64,000 nt of DNA from an uncultured Lachnospiraceae bacterium. Lineage in GTDB: Bacteria; Bacillota; Clostridia; Lachnospirales; Lachnospiraceae. Below are positions 13,085 through 22,952 of the stretch, piece by piece; position 1 is the stretch's first letter; every line of letters starts with the position of its first letter. The translations under genes were made by a program, and so were the position numbers. The notes under the pieces were generated by a model that was not told the origin of the DNA, did no database searches, and worked only from the letters and a program-made list of their open reading frames with translations. Location: positions 1-64,000 of the forward strand of contig CASCGD010000001.1 in NCBI GenBank assembly GCA_949132985.1, read 5' to 3'.

Positions 13085-13190
13085 GAAGTTTTTTCCTTTT
13101 TTATGCCGACAGTTCAGCCGTCATATGCAAGGTGTGTGAATCATGCTTGCATGAATGAACAAATCATATTGTTGAAAAAATAATCATTAT

Positions 13191-13261
13191 TTTCGAAACA
13201 AAAGTATTGACAATCATTTTTACTGTTGTTATAATAATATCAACTTTCAAAACAAAATATT
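13191..13261 (+). promoter_or_regulatory. Promoter TTGACA (13207)-N17-TATAAT (13230) flanked by two direct repeats
   Basis: TTTCGAAACAAAAGTATT (13191-13208) and TTTCAAAACAAAATATT (13245-13261). Confidence 0.7.
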
Positions 13262-13312
13262 ATTTGCAAAACCACCTGTAAAACAAAACAATCAGAAAGG
13301 AGAACTTTCAAA

Positions 13313-14581
13313 ATGAAAACAAAAGCAGTAAGACTTCATGGCGCAAACGATCTTCGTATGGATGAATTTGAATTACCAGAAATAGGAGACGACGAAATTC
13401 TGGTAAAGGTCGTATCGGACAGCATCTGCATGTCTACGTACAAATGTGCGATCCTCGGCACCGGACACAAGCGCGTGCATGAGGACGTGGCCGAGCATCC
13501 GGCGATCCTTGGCCACGAGTTTGCAGGCGACATCGTAAAGGTAGGCGCAAAGCATCAGGATCAGTTTAAGCCCGGCATGAAATTCACGTTACAGCCCGCC
13601 TTAAACTACAAGGGAACAATGTGGAGCCCCGGATACTCCTACGAATTTTTCGGCGGAGACTGTACCTACTGCGTCATCCCCGCTGAGGTTATGGAACTCA
13701 ACTGCCTGCTGGAATACAAGGGCCGCGCTTACTATGAAGCTTCCCTGGCAGAGCCGATGTCATGCAGTATCGGAGCCTTTAACGCAGCCTACCACACAAA
13801 GATGGGCGTTTACCATCACGATATGGGAATTAAGGAAGGCGGAAAGCTGGCTATCATGGCAGGCGCAGGCCCCATGGGACTCGGTGCCTTAACCTATGCG
13901 CTTCACAGAGATATTCGCCCTTCCATGATCGTTGTCACAGATGTAAACGATGACCGCCTTGCACGTGCCGAGGAGCTTTTCCCCGTTGCAGACGCAAAGG
14001 CTGACGGCATCGATCTTCACTTTGTAAATACCGGGGTGATGCAGGATCCGGTCGCAGAGCTTCGCGCGATGACAGGCGGCACCGGCTTCGACGACGTCTT
14101 CTGCTACGCGCCCGTCGCAGCGGTAATCGAACAAAGCAGCGGGGTACTTGGCCGGGACGGCTGTCTGAATTTCTTTGCAGGTCCCACCGACACCCAGTTT
14201 TCCGCAAAGATGAACTTCTATGACGTACATTACAATTCCACCCACGTCATGGGGACTACCGGCGGCAACACGGCGGATATGATCGAGTCTCTCGAGCTGA
14301 CAGCAGCGGGGCGCATCGATCCGGCAGTTATGGTAACACACGTGGGCGGCCTTGACTCCGTAGCAGACACCACCTTAAATCTTCCGAAGATTCCGGGCGG
14401 CAAGAAGCTCATCTACACCCATCTGAACATGCCGCTCACCGCGCTGGAAGATTTCCGCGCAAAAGGCGCAGAGGATGAGCGTTTTATCGGATTAGCCGAT
14501 ATATTAGATAAAAATATGGGATTATGGTGCCCGGAGGCAGAGGAATATCTGCTGAGCAATTTCGTGGAAAACGATAACTAA
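13313..14581 (+). CDS. Zinc-binding alcohol dehydrogenase, L-sorbose-1-phosphate reductase (SorE)-like
   Basis: MDR fold: GHEFAGDIVKVG, GAGPMGLGALTYA; overall resemblance to SorE-type reductases. Confidence 0.7.
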   Translation: MKTKAVRLHGANDLRMDEFELPEIGDDEILVKVVSDSICMSTYKCAILGTGHKRVHEDVAEHPAILGHEFAGDIVKVGAKHQDQFKPGMKFTLQPALNYKGTMWSPGYSYEFFGGDCTYCVIPAEVMELNCLLEYKGRAYYEASLAEPMSCSIGAFNAAYHTKMGVYHHDMGIKEGGKLAIMAGAGPMGLGALTYALHRDIRPSMIVVTDVNDDRLARAEELFPVADAKADGIDLHFVNTGVMQDPVAELRAMTGGTGFDDVFCYAPVAAVIEQSSGVLGRDGCLNFFAGPTDTQFSAKMNFYDVHYNSTHVMGTTGGNTADMIESLELTAAGRIDPAVMVTHVGGLDSVADTTLNLPKIPGGKKLIYTHLNMPLTALEDFRAKGAEDERFIGLADILDKNMGLWCPEAEEYLLSNFVENDN

Positions 14582-14716
14582 AAAATTATTCCGCAGAAAA
14601 ACCAAACACTCACTCCGGGCCGCGCACAACATGGACAGGAAGCGGGCGACCCGCCTTCCGACAACATGCCCGCCGCAAAAGCGGCCGGGCGCTACCTTGT
14701 GAACAGGAGGTTTTTT

Positions 14717-15478
14717 ATGGATACAATGGAACAGCGCAGAAATGCAATCGTAGATTTCATAAATGAGAAGGGAAACATCACATTTGCACAGCTTGAAAAG
14801 AAATTTCCGAACGTATCGCAGATGACGCTTCGAACAGATTTAAAGTCACTCGACGAGGCAAAAAAGATCGTCCGTATACACGGAGGCGCAAAATCGGTTA
14901 ATGTCGTTTTGGGAACAGACGACTATATCGGGCGGCGCGCCGTGCGAAACGTTGAGGAGAAAGAGTGCATCGTGAAAAAAGCGCTGCCGTTTATCCGGCC
15001 GAACACCACCGTTTACCTCGATTCCGGCAGCACAACCGCAGCGCTCGCAAGAATCTGGCCCGATCAGCCCAACTTCATTTTTACAAACAGCATGGACTGC
15101 GCGATGGAGCTCTCAAAGCTTACCCGTCCCACCGTATTTTTGCTGGGCGGCGAGCTGAACAAATACAGCATGAGCGTCTGCGGCCCCAATGCCATCGAAT
15201 CCGTGAAACGCGTCAATTTTGACCTGGCGATTTTAGGCGTTACGAGCTATGCGGGCGATGTTGGTTTTTCCTGCGACGTTTTGATGGAATCCTATCTGAA
15301 ACGAGAGGCGCTGACACAGGCTGCCGAAAAACTGATTCTGATGGATTCCTCCAAAATCGATAAAAAAAGTATTTTCCAGATCTGCCGCCTGGAGGAGGGG
15401 ATGACCGTCATCTCTGACGCAAGCGCTCCGGCAGATTTCAGGACCGAGTGTGAAAGGCTCGGCGCACACCTGTTATAA
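14717..15478 (+). CDS. DeoR/GlpR-family transcriptional regulator
   Basis: N-terminal HTH (RRNAIVDFINEKGNITFAQLEKKFPNVSQMTLRTDLKSLDEAKKIVRIHGGA) and sugar-P sensing domain; start behind AGGAGG. Confidence 0.9.
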   Translation: MDTMEQRRNAIVDFINEKGNITFAQLEKKFPNVSQMTLRTDLKSLDEAKKIVRIHGGAKSVNVVLGTDDYIGRRAVRNVEEKECIVKKALPFIRPNTTVYLDSGSTTAALARIWPDQPNFIFTNSMDCAMELSKLTRPTVFLLGGELNKYSMSVCGPNAIESVKRVNFDLAILGVTSYAGDVGFSCDVLMESYLKREALTQAAEKLILMDSSKIDKKSIFQICRLEEGMTVISDASAPADFRTECERLGAHLL

Positions 15479-15565
15479 AAGATACTCGTTCAAAGTCAGA
15501 AAACAGCAAAATCTTTCCCTCCGGCTTTGAATGCGAAAACTTGCTTTAATAAGGAGAAGCAACGC

Positions 15566-17533
15566 ATGAAAAACAAAATACAACGGTTTGGTAAATTCCT
15601 CTCCTCCATGGTAATGCCCAACATCGGCGCATTTATCGCATGGGGTCTTATAACTGCGCTCTTTATCGCGGACGGATGGATACCAAACGCAGGGCTGGCA
15701 TCGATTCAGCCATATATGCTCACTTATCTGCTCCCTGTACTCATCGCCTCCACAGGCGGCGCACTTATCGGCGGCGAACGCGGCCGCGTCATCGGTGCAA
15801 TCGCAATCATGGGCTGCATCGCCGGTGTTGGCGGAACCGAGGGACAGCCGATGCTCATGGCAGCGATGGCACTCGGACCCTTCGCGGGCTGGGTCATTAA
15901 AACGTTTGACAAATTTATGGAAGACAAAATGCCCACCGGTTTCGAGATGCTGATCAACAATTTCTCCGTCGGCATCCTCGGCATGATCCTCGCCATCTTC
16001 GGCTATTTTGTCATCGGGCCGGTTATGACAACGATTTTGACCGTTCTCTCAGCCGGCGTAGAGATCCTCGTTCAGCACAGCCTGCTGCCGCTGCTGGCGA
16101 TTTTCATAGAGCCGGCGAAGGTGCTCTTCCTCAACAATGCCATCAACCAGGGCATTTTTACACCGATCGGCTCCGTACAGGCGGAGCAGCTCGGAAGCTC
16201 GATCATGTATATGCTGGAAGCAAACCCCGGCCCGGGGCTCGGCGTGCTGCTCGCGTACTGCTTCTTTGCCAGGGATAAGACGACAAAGCAGTCCGCACCG
16301 GGAGCGGTCTTCATCCACTTCCTTGGAGGCATTCACGAAATTTACTTCCCGTACATACTGATGAACCCGGTTGTCATCATCGCGCCAATCGTCGGAAACA
16401 TATGCGCCATCGCATTTTTCATGCTGACCGGCTGCGGCCTGAAAGGACCTTCCTCCCCCGGCTCCATCATTGCATTTTTAGCGATGGCACCCACGGATAA
16501 GATTCTCCTTATCATTCTCGGCGTAGCGCTCGCCACCGTCGTATCCTTTGTGATTGCTGCCCCGATCATCAAACTGACTGACGGCAGGAAGGGAACGAGC
16601 CTCTCAGAGGCACAGGCGCAGACCAGCCAGATGAAAGCAGAATCCAAGGGGCAGACCATTACACAAAACAACGCCCCCATTGATCCCTACAGTATCAAAA
16701 AGATTATCTTCGCCTGCGATGCAGGCATGGGTTCATCCGCGATGGGAGCTACAAAGTTCCGCAACCGTTTAAAGGACGTCCGTCCGGAAATCATTGTGAA
16801 AAACACCTCGGTGGATAATATTCCTTCCGACTGCGATGTGGCGGTTGTACAGACAACGCTGGCCGACCGCGCAAGAAAATCCGCGCCTCAGGCAAGGCTC
16901 ATCACTATCGGTAATTTTCTGGCCGACCGGTCACTGGACGCGCTCTATGAGCAACTGGCCGCAAAAGCAGACGACACAGGCTCCGCACAGAAAGCTGCCG
17001 ACCCTCAAACGAAAAATACCACGGCAAATGCAGCCGCCGGGTCCTCTGTCTCCGATTCACAGACAGCGGCCGCCGCAGAAGCCACAGCTGGCGAAGCGCC
17101 CGACACCTCCGCAAAGAAGGTCATCGACGCAAACGGCGTGAAGCTGAACCAGCCACGCGTCTCAAAGGAAGCGGCCATCCGTGCCGCAGGCGCACTCCTC
17201 GTCGCCCAGGGCTGCGTAGACGAAACCTACGTGGAGGCCATGGTTGAACGCGAAAAACTCGTCAGCACCTATATGGGAATGGGCCTGGCAATTCCCCACG
17301 GCACATCCGAAGCAAAAGGCTCCGTGAAAAAGACCGGTATCGTGCTCGTCCAATACCCCGAAGGCGTGAGCTTCGGTGATGAAGATGCACAACTCGTATT
17401 TGGAATTGCAGGAATCGGCGACGAACATCTCGATCTGCTGGCAAAGATCTGTGCCGCATTAGAGGATACGGATGTTTTGGAGAAAATGAAAACAACCAAT
17501 GACGTTTCGTGGATTTTAGAACAACTTGCATAA
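15566..17533 (+). CDS. mtlA: PTS mannitol-family EIICBA
   Basis: MtlA-type IIC, IIB (IIFACDAGMGSSAMGA) and IIA (GMGLAIPHGTSEAK) domains; start MKNKIQRFGKFLSSMVMPNI at 15566. Confidence 0.88.
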   Translation: MKNKIQRFGKFLSSMVMPNIGAFIAWGLITALFIADGWIPNAGLASIQPYMLTYLLPVLIASTGGALIGGERGRVIGAIAIMGCIAGVGGTEGQPMLMAAMALGPFAGWVIKTFDKFMEDKMPTGFEMLINNFSVGILGMILAIFGYFVIGPVMTTILTVLSAGVEILVQHSLLPLLAIFIEPAKVLFLNNAINQGIFTPIGSVQAEQLGSSIMYMLEANPGPGLGVLLAYCFFARDKTTKQSAPGAVFIHFLGGIHEIYFPYILMNPVVIIAPIVGNICAIAFFMLTGCGLKGPSSPGSIIAFLAMAPTDKILLIILGVALATVVSFVIAAPIIKLTDGRKGTSLSEAQAQTSQMKAESKGQTITQNNAPIDPYSIKKIIFACDAGMGSSAMGATKFRNRLKDVRPEIIVKNTSVDNIPSDCDVAVVQTTLADRARKSAPQARLITIGNFLADRSLDALYEQLAAKADDTGSAQKAADPQTKNTTANAAAGSSVSDSQTAAAAEATAGEAPDTSAKKVIDANGVKLNQPRVSKEAAIRAAGALLVAQGCVDETYVEAMVEREKLVSTYMGMGLAIPHGTSEAKGSVKKTGIVLVQYPEGVSFGDEDAQLVFGIAGIGDEHLDLLAKICAALEDTDVLEKMKTTNDVSWILEQLA

Positions 17534-17562
17534 CATTTAATATATCTGTCCTGAAAAAAAGA

Positions 17563-17654
17563 GCTGTCGCACTAAGAAACATGATACAAGATATCGTTCG
17601 TTTCAACCATTCTTTTATACGATATCTTGTATATGCTTTGCTTAGTGCGACAGC
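17563..17654. terminator. Long bidirectional palindrome between convergent genes
   Basis: GCTGTCGCACTAAG/CTTAGTGCGACAGC (14 bp) plus ATACAAGATATCG/CGATATCTTGTAT (13 bp), flanked by A and T runs. Confidence 0.75.
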
Positions 17655-17691
17655 CCCTTTTACATTTACATATTTTTATTACTACTCAATA

Positions 17692-20600
17692 TCATTTCTT
17701 TTTATCTTTTTCCGGCTTCTCAGGCTCCTCCGGTTTATCGGGATCAGCTTCGACCTCTGTCTGGATCTTTGCACTCTTTCCTGACTCATTCATCATATAA
17801 ATGATGACCTTCGTGCCTTCCTTCGGCTCCTTCTTGAACTTCACGGTGTAAACATAACCGCCCAGTTTCTTGTCATATGCACACTTCGTCACCTTATAGT
17901 ATTTGCTTCCGACCTTCACAACTGCGGTTGCCTTGTCTGCACAAAGTACCTGAATTTCCGTCGTTGTGTCATAGATCACATCGTCGATCAGTTCCGGCAT
18001 GTCAGGAATTGCCAGCTTCACGGTCGTCTCGCAGATATCATACACACTTCCGTCCGTATCGCGCACCATGGCAACAATCGTCGTACCTGCCGTCCGCGGC
18101 TCCGCCAGCATATAGGAAAAATCACCGTTCGCATCCACGTTGACACTCACACGCTTTTTCCCGATGAGAAGGTTCATTTTACCGCTATAGCCTTTGATAT
18201 GACCCGAAATCAGCGTTCCCTTGCTGTCAATCTCTCCAAATGTGATATCCGTGTATTCTGATAATGCCGATTTGTAGGATGCAACCGTCACAGATGCCTG
18301 TGCGCTTGTCCGTTTTTTGCCGTCTACCGTATCGATCGCCTTCACCGTCAGCTTCAACCCCTCCGGTAAATCGCCTGCTTTAACGGAAAATCGTCCCTCC
18401 TCATCCGCTTCTCCGGTCCAGGTGTTCGTTCCGTCACTGACCTCTATCGTATACGGGCCTTTCCCTGCCCCTGGTATCCGTCCATATACATGATCGTCCA
18501 CCGCATATATTTCCTGCAATACCGGCATATTCGGCGCAACCTCAGCTACTACCATACTGGTCAGGACGCTGCTTTTGTCCGTCCAGTCCAGACTGTACAC
18601 TTTGAATTTTTCTCCCGCATTCTGTACCGGGATACTCAGGGCAAATTCCCCGTTCGAAACCACGTATTTTACCGGAACAACCGTTTTCTTGTAATCATAT
18701 ACGGAACTGTTCTCATACGCTTCTTCTCCTCCATTTTCAGGGACATACACCACATCCCCCGCAAATGCAATCATTTTACAATACTTTGAATCGTTGAGGT
18801 ATCCGGTAATCATATGACTCTTATTTGTGATTTCGTCAACCGCCGGGATATTCGCACCCGTTCGTTTCACAACGCAGGATACCTCTGAACTCTTGTGCCC
18901 GTTTCCGTCTTCGATCCACAGCTTTACAACGGAATCCGCCGGTAAATACGGCGCATCTACCGCAAAAGAACCATCCTCCTTCACCTTTGTGGTATATGTT
19001 TTACCCTCTGCCTTCACATACAAAGTTGTCCCCGGCTCCGCTGTTCCAAGAATCTGTCTTGCCCGGTTTGTACACTTTGTGACGACAGGTATTTCCAGTA
19101 CACCCTCGTTGTAATTATCAATGTAAATATACCTTATGGCGCAATTTCCGTTATTATCCTCCGCTCTCACGGAATAAACACCGTTTGCGCTGACCTGAAA
19201 GCTGTTATCCTTGACAGTGCTTGCCCCGCTCCAAAGCGCGGAATCTACCGGTATGATACCATTGTAGTATTTCACTTCCTTCAGGCCGGACCTGTCGCTC
19301 GCCTGCACGACAACAGGAATCTTATGGTTTGTAACCTTTGTATTCCCGGATGCAAGCACCAGAAACGGTGCCGCATGATCCGCGGTATCCGCCTTCTGTC
19401 CTGCCTGATAGTATGCGTTTGTTGACGTTTTATGCAGCGTCTGAACATACCAGTCCTTCGCACGGGCATAATCCTCGGAGCTTCTTGCGGACTTGATCAG
19501 ATAGTTCGTCCCTTCCGGAAATTTTATCTGCCAGTTATCATCCGTCTGCACACTCAGCTGGGCATACTGGCTCTGATCCTTCACATAATCCTGCAGCAGC
19601 GCATTGATATACACCCGCTTATTTCCAATCACACTCTCCGATATCCCGGATGCCACCTCCGCAACAGCACAAAATGAGTTTGTCACACGCGGACTCACCA
19701 GCACAAACTCCATCGAGTCCGAAACTTCTTTGCCATTGCAGGTTAATTTTGTCACACGGTGCGCATTTTTATTGATCAGCTTGCCGTCCTTATCATATCT
19801 CGCACTCTTTGTGGGATCAATCTCGTATTCCACACCGTCAAAAACAAGAAAGCCTGACCAGTCATCCACCCAGTCCGCACTCAGTACCGGCGCCATATTC
19901 TGATCTTCCACGTATTGCTTGACAATGACATCTTTCCAGTCGCAGTCCGCAGCATCGGCCGGGTTTTGATACGCTCCCGCCTGCCACTCCAGCCACTCCC
20001 GCAGCTGGTATCCGGTCATTCTGTATACAAAAGCAAATTCCTTATTCCAGTTCTGGACATTTAAGCTGTCGGCAATCTTAAAATTTTTATCCACATCGAT
20101 ATAGCCCCGGTTCGACTGATCTTCCGAAAAGGTATATTTTGTCACGGCGACCACCGGGCAATTCCGATAATCTGTAGCGGTTTGATTCACATATTCCATT
20201 CCGTATTGAATCTTCGCTTCGTTTGCCACCTGAACAGCCGCATTATCCTCCAGCGGTCCAAAATAATTCGTCGCCCGCCCGTTGATTGTTCCAAGGCTCG
20301 TATTGTAAATGTCATCCAGCTGCTTCTGATACTTATCATTAATCTTTACGATGGATGCATCCGGCTTTGTGGAGGATTTCACATACTTTATCTTCGTATT
20401 ATTGCCTGCAACCGTTACCTTACCGTTCACGACCTTTAACTTTAAATCAATCATTCCGATTGCAGCTCCGTGATCTTTAACCGCCACATAGGGCTTTCCG
20501 TTCAGCAGGCCGTCTGAGGAAATCCCCGGATAATCATAAAATTTCTGTACGTTTGCATCCGAAGACGGAAAATTCACATGAGCGTGCCCGCCCACAATTG

Positions 20601-21402
20601 CATCCACGCCATCAATTTTCGAAATTTCGTAAGCCGCATTTTCATCCATCTGAACATATTCCTGGCTTCCGATTCCGGTGTGCCCCAGAACAATAATCAG
20701 ATCCGTCTTTTTCTTCTTCAGCTTTTCCACCTGTTCATTGACACTCTCGACTATATCCTTCGTCGTCAGCAGAAGAGAATGGTCATAATGTGTTGTCAAA
20801 CCCGGCGTCGTCACGCCGATCAGTCCGATTTTAACGGAGATCGTTTTGCCCTTTGTAGTCTTAAGCTTTTTTGTAATTACTTTATTTTCAGCCCAGATAT
20901 TCTTTTTTGATTTAGCATCGTAAACGTTTGATACAACGACTTTATTGTTCAGCCCCGCATCCTCCAGTTCTTCTTTCAGATAGGAATAGCCATAATCAAA
21001 ATCGTGATTGCCCACCGTCATAGCGTCATAACCCATGGAAGCCATTTCCGCATACATGTATTCGACGCCGGTGACCGCTCCGTTGTAAATGCTGTCCGAG
21101 CCAAACCCGTAAATTGTATCACCGATATCCACAAGCAGTGTATTACCGTATTTCAACGATTTCTTTGCATTGTTTATCAGTGTAGCGGCCTGCGCCAGGC
21201 TGCCCTTCTTGTGCGAGGTAGCCGAATCGTAATTGATATTTACGCTCTGCCCGTGCAAATCCGTCGTCGACAAAATCCGAAGTGTCGTCGTACCCGTCAC
21301 ATCCTTCGCCTGTGTCTCCTGCGTTGGACTCAACCCGAAAAAAATACAACATATCAAAATCAATGCCGTCATTTTTTTCATAATTCTTCTGCTCTTACTC
21401 AT
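17692..21402 (-). CDS. Secreted bifunctional metallophosphatase / 5'-nucleotidase with C-terminal Ig-like repeats
   Basis: Signal peptide; LRILSTTDLHGQ, GDTIYG, VGNHDFDYG; nucleotidase domain; repeated beta-sandwich-like segments; Lys/Pro/Glu-rich C-terminus. Confidence 0.88.
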   Translation of the reverse strand: MSKSRRIMKKMTALILICCIFFGLSPTQETQAKDVTGTTTLRILSTTDLHGQSVNINYDSATSHKKGSLAQAATLINNAKKSLKYGNTLLVDIGDTIYGFGSDSIYNGAVTGVEYMYAEMASMGYDAMTVGNHDFDYGYSYLKEELEDAGLNNKVVVSNVYDAKSKKNIWAENKVITKKLKTTKGKTISVKIGLIGVTTPGLTTHYDHSLLLTTKDIVESVNEQVEKLKKKKTDLIIVLGHTGIGSQEYVQMDENAAYEISKIDGVDAIVGGHAHVNFPSSDANVQKFYDYPGISSDGLLNGKPYVAVKDHGAAIGMIDLKLKVVNGKVTVAGNNTKIKYVKSSTKPDASIVKINDKYQKQLDDIYNTSLGTINGRATNYFGPLEDNAAVQVANEAKIQYGMEYVNQTATDYRNCPVVAVTKYTFSEDQSNRGYIDVDKNFKIADSLNVQNWNKEFAFVYRMTGYQLREWLEWQAGAYQNPADAADCDWKDVIVKQYVEDQNMAPVLSADWVDDWSGFLVFDGVEYEIDPTKSARYDKDGKLINKNAHRVTKLTCNGKEVSDSMEFVLVSPRVTNSFCAVAEVASGISESVIGNKRVYINALLQDYVKDQSQYAQLSVQTDDNWQIKFPEGTNYLIKSARSSEDYARAKDWYVQTLHKTSTNAYYQAGQKADTADHAAPFLVLASGNTKVTNHKIPVVVQASDRSGLKEVKYYNGIIPVDSALWSGASTVKDNSFQVSANGVYSVRAEDNNGNCAIRYIYIDNYNEGVLEIPVVTKCTNRARQILGTAEPGTTLYVKAEGKTYTTKVKEDGSFAVDAPYLPADSVVKLWIEDGNGHKSSEVSCVVKRTGANIPAVDEITNKSHMITGYLNDSKYCKMIAFAGDVVYVPENGGEEAYENSSVYDYKKTVVPVKYVVSNGEFALSIPVQNAGEKFKVYSLDWTDKSSVLTSMVVAEVAPNMPVLQEIYAVDDHVYGRIPGAGKGPYTIEVSDGTNTWTGEADEEGRFSVKAGDLPEGLKLTVKAIDTVDGKKRTSAQASVTVASYKSALSEYTDITFGEIDSKGTLISGHIKGYSGKMNLLIGKKRVSVNVDANGDFSYMLAEPRTAGTTIVAMVRDTDGSVYDICETTVKLAIPDMPELIDDVIYDTTTEIQVLCADKATAVVKVGSKYYKVTKCAYDKKLGGYVYTVKFKKEPKEGTKVIIYMMNESGKSAKIQTEVEADPDKPEEPEKPEKDKKK

Positions 21403-21513
21403 TTCTTCCTCCTGCTCCTTCCTTATTGCTGTTAGTCATAATTAACATGAAAAATATGATTAAAATATGACGTTGTAAGTATATCACAAAAAAAAGCTTT
21501 ACAATCAACTTTT

Positions 21514-21542
21514 TTGACTTTTTTATCCGTTTATGCTATGAT
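21514..21542 (+). promoter_or_regulatory. Promoter TTGACT-N17-TATGAT
   Basis: Upstream of the 21582 CDS. Confidence 0.6.
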
Positions 21543-21581
21543 GTTCCCAATATATACATTTCGTTTCGAAAGGGGACATGC

Positions 21582-22799
21582 ATGAAATACGGAGTACTGT
21601 TTAACAAAAATAACGTGAACCTGGGTGACGATATTCAGGCATACGCTACCGCACGCTTCTACCCTTCTCTGGATTATTTTGTAGACCGCGAGCACATTCA
21701 CCAATTTCAGAGTGAAAACAACGAGCCCGTTGCCGTGATCATGAACGCATGGTACATGTGGGAAAAATGGCACTGGCCGCCGTCACGCTGTATTGTACCG
21801 CACATGGTCGGCATTCACTATTCCGATCACGAGTTATCCCTGCAGCCCGGATCTCCGTTAAAATACGAGGCACTTGAAGGACTTGGCGGTGAATATCTAA
21901 AGTCCTACGCTCCCATCGGCTGCCGTGATTATTACACCATGGAGCAGATGAAAAACCTTGGCATTGACTGCTATTTTTCCGGCTGTATCACACTTACGCT
22001 GCCTCAGATGCCGATTGTCAAACCGGACAAAGAGTACATTTGCATCGTAGATGTGGATGAGCGGGTAAAAAAGAAGCTCAGCAAGCTTCTCAGTAACAGC
22101 GGCTATGAGCTGAAATTCATGACCCACACCGGTACACGCGACCCCTTACGTACATGGGAGCAGCGCAAGAAAAAGGTGGAAGAGTTCCTGACCACCTACC
22201 GGAATGCAAAGTGCGTAATCACCAAAAAGCTCCACTGCTCACTGCCCTGTCTGTCCCAGGGAACACCCGTTGTCCTGATCAAGCAGATGAATGACGACAT
22301 CCGGTTTTCTCCGTATTATGATTTCCTGCACTATATTAAAACCGATGACTTCATGAAAGGAAACTATGACTTTGACTTTACGAATCCGAAGCCAAACAAG
22401 CCGGATTACATGGCTGTCAGGGAATCCCTGATCCGCTCCTGCGAAGACTTCGTCGCGCGTATCTCCACAGAGGAACGCTCCGTCGAAGAGCTTGACCGGT
22501 TTCATGTCACCGACGAGGAGGTTTATCACTGGAGATACGATCTCATGGATCGCACGCTTCGCATGTGGCTTGAAAAAACCAGACAGGAACATAAGGATCT
22601 GAAAAAACTGCACAGCCAGCTCTCGAAGCTGAACAAGCAGGTCAGCACTCTGAAAAAAGAGAATCACAAGCTGAGCGAGGGGCAAGCCCTCTCCCCTAAT
22701 GCAATGACATTCCGCGAGACCTCTGCCCCTGCGGATTCCAAACGTACCGAAAACCCCAGCGTTTCTCAAAAAATCAAAAATCTACTGGGAATCAAATAA
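21582..22799 (+). CDS. Polysaccharide pyruvyl transferase family protein
   Basis: KYGVLFNKNNVNLGDDIQAYATARFYP; CVITKKLHCSLPCLSQGTPVVLI. Confidence 0.75.
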   Translation: MKYGVLFNKNNVNLGDDIQAYATARFYPSLDYFVDREHIHQFQSENNEPVAVIMNAWYMWEKWHWPPSRCIVPHMVGIHYSDHELSLQPGSPLKYEALEGLGGEYLKSYAPIGCRDYYTMEQMKNLGIDCYFSGCITLTLPQMPIVKPDKEYICIVDVDERVKKKLSKLLSNSGYELKFMTHTGTRDPLRTWEQRKKKVEEFLTTYRNAKCVITKKLHCSLPCLSQGTPVVLIKQMNDDIRFSPYYDFLHYIKTDDFMKGNYDFDFTNPKPNKPDYMAVRESLIRSCEDFVARISTEERSVEELDRFHVTDEEVYHWRYDLMDRTLRMWLEKTRQEHKDLKKLHSQLSKLNKQVSTLKKENHKLSEGQALSPNAMTFRETSAPADSKRTENPSVSQKIKNLLGIK

Positions 22800-22803
22800 T
22801 CAA

Positions 22804-22845
22804 ATACCCCGCTGCAAAGCAGTGGGGTATTTAACCCTCGCGGCA
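22804..22845. repeat. Extragenic hairpin followed by CCCTCGCGG tail
   Basis: ATACCCCGCTGC-AAA-GCAGTGGGGTAT then CCCTCGCGGCATTCG; related sequence near 49471. Confidence 0.6.
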
Positions 22846-22952
22846 TTCGTCAAATATTCATGTAAACATGGCTATTTTCCTCCTTGCCCGCGGGAATGAA
22901 ATCGACCAGAGGAATTTTTCTTAATGCGGCAGCCCCTTTCGGTCTCTTTTTT

